A stretch of 64,000 nt of DNA, taken from Heliocidaris tuberculata. Its lineage: Eukaryota > Echinodermata > Echinoidea > Camarodonta > Echinometridae. The DNA lies in the NCBI GenBank assembly GCA_025618425.1, contig CM046849.1:34188462-34252461 (forward strand), given 5' to 3'. The notes beneath the pieces are model-generated. The model was not told the DNA's origin, ran no database searches, and saw only the letters and a list, made by a program, of their open reading frames with translations. Of the stretch, positions 29,323 through 35,300 are shown piece after piece (position 1 is the first letter of the stretch; every line of letters begins with the position of its first letter). The translations under genes and the position numbers were made by a program.

Positions 29323-32300
29323 CCCTATGATACCTGTAAAATGACTGTTTGTAAAAAAAAATAAAAATCCAAAATTGAACTGTGAGAACTGCTATTCTTG
29401 ATTGAAACTGACAATTGTTTTTAAAAAATTGGTCTGTGTAGGATGTTCATCATGGTAACTCAACCCAGAAGATCTTCTATGAAGACCCCCATGTACTCTA
29501 CATCTCATTACATCGCCATGACAGCGGAAACTTCTTCCCTGGCACAGGGGCTCCAGATGAGGTAAAGACAAGCATACCCTTTTCTCCTGCTTTGAAAAAT
29601 TAATTGTACTTCATTACTCATTGGCCACCTTATTCATGATTATATCTTTCCTTCATGTTCTTCTGCTTTTATTCTACTCTTTTCCATGAATATTTTAAAT
29701 CATAATATTTGTTGAACCATGTATATGACATGTATTTCATTGTATAAGAGTTTATTAGTGTTCTTCTCTTGTAAGTGACTGAATGGATCAAGTGAAGAAT
29801 TGTTATTTATTTTCTTTCATTGACAGTGTGGCTGTGGTGCAGGTCTCGGATATAATGTGAACATTGCCTTTCATGGTGGTTTGAACCCTCCTATGGGTGA
29901 TGAGGAGTATATAGCTGCGTTCAGGTACGTATAATATAAACATTGCCTTTTTTGTGGTCTGGATGTAAGTCTTGCTGAAAGCATATACATTATTTTATAA
30001 TGGCCTGATTGATTGATTGATTGATTTTTTATTTATTGAAAGAAGTATTATTTGATATATTGGTTGATTCACTGATTGGTTTTTACCATTAATTAACATT
30101 AATTGTCTTGCCGATAGTTCATGAGTTCTCTCCTGATGTTGTGCTTGTATCATCTGGTTTTGATTGATAAACTGATTGATATAAACAATGATAATGTTGT
30201 GTTTGTTTTGTCTCAGGTCTGTTGTCCTGCCAATAGCTCGTGAGTTCTCTCCTGATGTTGTACTTGTATCATCTGGTTTTGATGCTGCAAATGGACATCC
30301 TAATCCATTAGGAGGATATAAAGTAACACCATCATGTAAGTATACAACTATTCATCCATCAGTTACCAGGAATTCCCTTCAAAAGTAAAACACATTATAG
30401 ATCATTCCTAGAAGTTAAATATGTACATTATAAAAAATTTGATGCAGATTACCTCACCAAAGCCTTTGTCATTATTTGTTAGTTTTTAGGAGCCTTTGTT
30501 ATTATTTATTAGTTTTTAGGAAGAAAGTGGGCATGCAAACAATCACCAAAAAGTGAAGTGACCTTTGGCATTGTTATCAGAAGTTCATTTGATGTGAAAT
30601 TCAATTTTTCCACATATTTGTGATTATTCAACACATTTGCATTATGATAAATGAAAGTTGTCAAAGAAATAATGTACTTTAGTATTTTAGTAAATTTTAG
30701 TAAATCATTTGCAATTGAAATATTTTGTCAACTGAAGACATACTGGAAGACAAAATCAGTACCCAGATGTAGTGAGTAAATGTAGATGAAATAAAGTATA
30801 TATGTTGATGCCTTGCAGTATAAATAGTGAGTATGAGTAGAAGTTTGGATGAGTTAAGCATGAATTGTTTATTTATAGGTTTCTCCTACATGACACGTAA
30901 GCTGATGGGATTGGCCAATGGAAGAGTAGTGTTAGCCTTAGAAGGTGGTTATGACCTCACAGCTATTTGTGATGCATCTGAGGTGTGTGCCCAGACCCTT
31001 CTTGGGGATGATCCTGCACCTCTCTCAGAAGAAACTATCAATGGAGTGCCAAATGCCAATGCTGTAGAGTGCTTGCGCAGGACAATCGAAATCCAGTGTA
31101 AGTGACACGTCTTTTCATTCATTTTATACAACTATGGCATTTAAGGTATTAAACAGTAGTGGTAGCAAAATGAAAGTTGGCATGAAACTGCTCAAAAACA
31201 GTCTCATATTGTTCGGCTTGCATAAAAAGATACATGAGTGAGATAATCCGGTATTCTATTCATGATTTCCGGTGATTTTCAGTAAAAGAATTCAAATGAT
31301 CGAATATCAACGGTTACCTTATATCCTTGCTAAGGACCACCTACCCCGACGCTCCCGGCTCAACGGCGCACAGCGGTTCGCACACACTGTTAACACGTGT
31401 GTGAACTGTCAATGCGGTACCGCGCTTGTAATTCGATGTTTATTTTGGGGGATATTTTAGCCATTTCTAAACCATTTTTCTTCAAACAAACGTCACCTAC
31501 GTTCGAAATTAATCATTTCACAACAGTATATGTAGTAATTTCCATTCCAGCTGACAAAGTAGTTAAATATCCAAAGCGCCACCTTTCCCACTACTGTGCA
31601 ATACCTTTAATATTGGTCTGACTCTCTTATATGAATCTACCTGCATATAGGCACTTGTTGGAGGACGCTAGCAGTCTATGTTAGGTTTATATAAACAGAA
31701 AAGCAGTATCTATTAAAGGAAGGTCTCTATGTACTGGCATCATATCATCATATCTTTTTCTTACAAACAACCACACGTGGGTCAAGAGAGGCAGCTTCTG
31801 ATAAAATGCCTTGATAATGGACTTCTGCTTGATCCTAACCTTACGTGCAAAATCATGCAATACTGGAGAAAATCTTGTATCGCTTTGATTGAAAAATGTC
31901 AAAACTATGTTCTGGCCACAGGCATAGGAACATCTTTTTTTTTTCTTCTTCATAGATTAACAATCCTAGGATTGCTAGAACAAGATTTAGAACTCAGTGT
32001 GTTGCAAGCTATAAGAAAATTATGATAAATTTATCTTTCTCTCTGTTTTATAGCAGAGTATGTGTATTAGTCAGAGATCAGTCTGCTAATGTAGCTCTCT
32101 CTATGTTTGTTTAGTAGTTTGATATATATATTATCTTTCTCTCTTTGTTTTATAGCTGAGTACTGGACATCAGTCAGAGATCAGTGTGCTAATGTAGCTC
32201 TCTCTATGTTTGTTTAGTAGTTTGATATATATATATATATTATCTTTCTCTCTTTGTTTTATAGCTGAGTACTGGACATCAGTCAGAGATCAGTGTGCTA

Positions 32301-35300
32301 ATGTAGCTCTCTCTATGTTTGTTTAGTAGTTTGATATATATATATATATATATTATCTTTCTCTCTTTGTTTTATAGCTGAGTACTGGACATCAGTCAGA
32401 GATCAGTGTGCTAATGTAGCTCTCTCTATTTTTGTTTTGTAGTTTGATATATATATATATATATATTATCTTTCTCTCTTTGTTTTATAGCTGAGTACTG
32501 GACATCAGTCAGAGATCAGTGTGCTAATGTAGCTCTCTCTATGTTTGTTTAGTAGTTTGATATATATATATATTATCTTTCTCTCTTTGTTTATAGCTGA
32601 GTACTGGACATCAGTCAGAGATCAGTGTGCTAATGTAGCTCTCTCTATGTTTGTTTAGTAGTTTGATATATATATATATTATCTTTCTCTCTTTGTTTTA
32701 TAGCTGAGTACTGGACATCAGTCAGAGATCAGTGTGCTAATGTAGCTCTCTCTATGTTTGTTTAGTAGTTTGATATATATATATATATTATCTTTCTCTC
32801 TTTGTTTTATAGCTGAGTACTGGACATCAGTCAGAGATCAGTGTGCTAATGTAGCTCTCTCTATGTTTGTTTAGTAGTTTGATATATATATATATTATCT
32901 TTCTCTCTTTGTTTTATAGCTGAGTACTGGACATCAGTCAGAGATCAGTGTGCTAATGTAGCTCTCTCTATGTTTGTTTAGTAGTTTGATATATATATAT
33001 ATATTATCTTTCTCTCTTTGTTTTATAGCTGAGTACTGGACATCAGTCAGAGATCAGTGTGCTAATGTAGCTCTCTCTATGTTTGTTTAGTAGTTTGATA
33101 TATATATATATATATTATCTTTCTCTCTTTGTTTTATAGCTGAGTACTGGACATCAGTCAGAGATCAGTGTGCTAATGTAGCTCTCTCTATTTTTGTTTT
33201 GTAGTTTGATATATATATATATATATATATATTATCTTTCTCTCTTTGTTTTATAGCTGAGTACTGGACATCAGTCAGAGATCAGTGTGCTAATGTAGCT
33301 CTCTCTATGTTTGTTTAGTAGTTTGATATATATATATATTATCTTTCTCTCTTTGTTTTATAGCTGAGTACTGGACATCAGTCAGAGATCAGTGTGCTAA
33401 TGTAGCTCTCTCTATGTTTGTTTAGTAGTTTGATATATATATATATATTATCTTTCTCTCTTTGTTTTATAGCTGAGTACTGGACATCAGTCAGAGATCA
33501 GTGTGCTAATGTAGCTCTCTCTATGTTTGTTTAGTAGTTTGATATATATATATATATTATCTTTCTCTCTTTGTTTTATAGCTGAGTACTGGACATCAGT
33601 CAGAGATCAGTGTGCTAATGTAGCTCTCTCTATGTTTGTTTAGTAGTTTGATATATATATATATTATCTTTCTCTCTTTGTTTTATAGCTGAGTACTGGA
33701 CATCAGTCAGAGATCAGTGTGCTAATGTAGCTCTCTCTATGTTTGTTTAGTAGTTTGATATATATATATATATTATCTTTCTCTCTTTGTTTTATAGCTG
33801 AGTACTGGACATCAGTCAGAGATCAGTGTGCTAATGTAGCTCTCTCTATGTTTGTTTAGTAGTTTGATATATATATATATATTATCTTTCTCTCTTTGTT
33901 TTATAGCTGAGTACTGGACATCAGTCAGAGATCAGTGTGCTAATGTAGCTCTCTCTATGTTTGTTTAGTAGTTTGATATATATATATATATATATTATCT
34001 TTCTCTCTTTGTTTTATAGCTGAGTACTGGACATCAGTCAGAGATCAGTGTGCTAATGTAGCTCTCTCTATGTTTGTTTAGTAGTTTGATATATATATAT
34101 ATTATCTTTCTCTCTTTGTTTATAGCTGAGTACTGGACATCAGTCAGAGATCAGTGTGCTAATGTAGCTCTCTCTATGTTTGTTTAGTAGTTTGATATAT
34201 ATATATATTATCTTTCTCTCTTTGTTTTATAGCTGAGTACTGGACATCAGTCAGAGATCAGTGTGCTAATGTAGCTCTCTCTATGTTTGTTTAGTAGTTT
34301 GATATATATATATATATTATCTTTCTCTCTTTGTTTTATAGCTGAGTACTGGACATCAGTCAGAGATCAGTGTGCTAATGTAGCTCTCTCTATGTTTGTT
34401 TAGTAGTTTGATATATATATATATTATCTTTCTCTCTTTGTTTTATAGCTGAGTACTGGACATCAGTCAGAGATCAGTGTGCTAATGTAGCTCTCTCTAT
34501 GTTTGTTTAGTAGTTTGATATATATATATATATTATCTTTCTCTCTTTGTTTTATAGCTGAGTACTGGGCCCGTATTCAATTCAATACTTAAGAGTGAAA
34601 TATGAGTAGTTTACTTAGTTTTCGGCTGAGATAAAATACTTAAGCAATTTTGGTATTCAGTTGAATATTTTGGCTAAGTATTTTACCCTAGGTCTAAGAC
34701 AGCTCCCTAGCAGACTTAAACCAATTACTTGATTGGCAGGTATGTGGCTTTCATACATACGCGCAGTAGTATAAGCTGCGCACAAGCAAACCATGTAAGC
34801 GCGCATCTACTGTGACGCATTTATTGCGCATGATTTTGGACAGGACATGTGACGTCACAATGGATATCAGTAAGTATTTTGCCTCAAAGTCGGGTTACTA
34901 AAGAAAAATACCTTAAAGTGATCTGAATACGAGTTAAGCCATTTTACTTAGCCGAGTTAAATACTTAGTAATTTACTTACTTAATGCGCGTTTTTAATTG
35001 AATACCGGCCCTGGACATCAGTCAGAGATCAGTGTGCTAATGTAGCTCTCTCTCTGTTTGTTTAGTAGTTTGATATATATATATATTATCTTTCTCTCTT
35101 TGTTTTATAGCTGAGTACTGGACATCAGTCAGAGATCAGTGTGCTAATGTAGCTCTCTCTATGTTTGTTTAGTAGTTTGATATATATATATATTATCTTT
35201 CTCTCTTTGTTTTATAGCTGAGTACTGGACATCAGTCAGAGATCAGTGTGCTAATGTAGCTCTCTCTATGCGTGATTCAATGAAGAGGAAAGGGGATTCT

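Noticed and set aside
31272..32025. Open frames of 60-98 codons within the long deacetylase intron
   Set aside because: They cover a TTAA MITE and plain intron with no domain, splice support or conservation argument.
32040..35270. Regularly spaced direct repeats suggestive of a CRISPR array
   Set aside because: The units are contiguous tandem copies of an exon junction with no unique spacers, in animal DNA.
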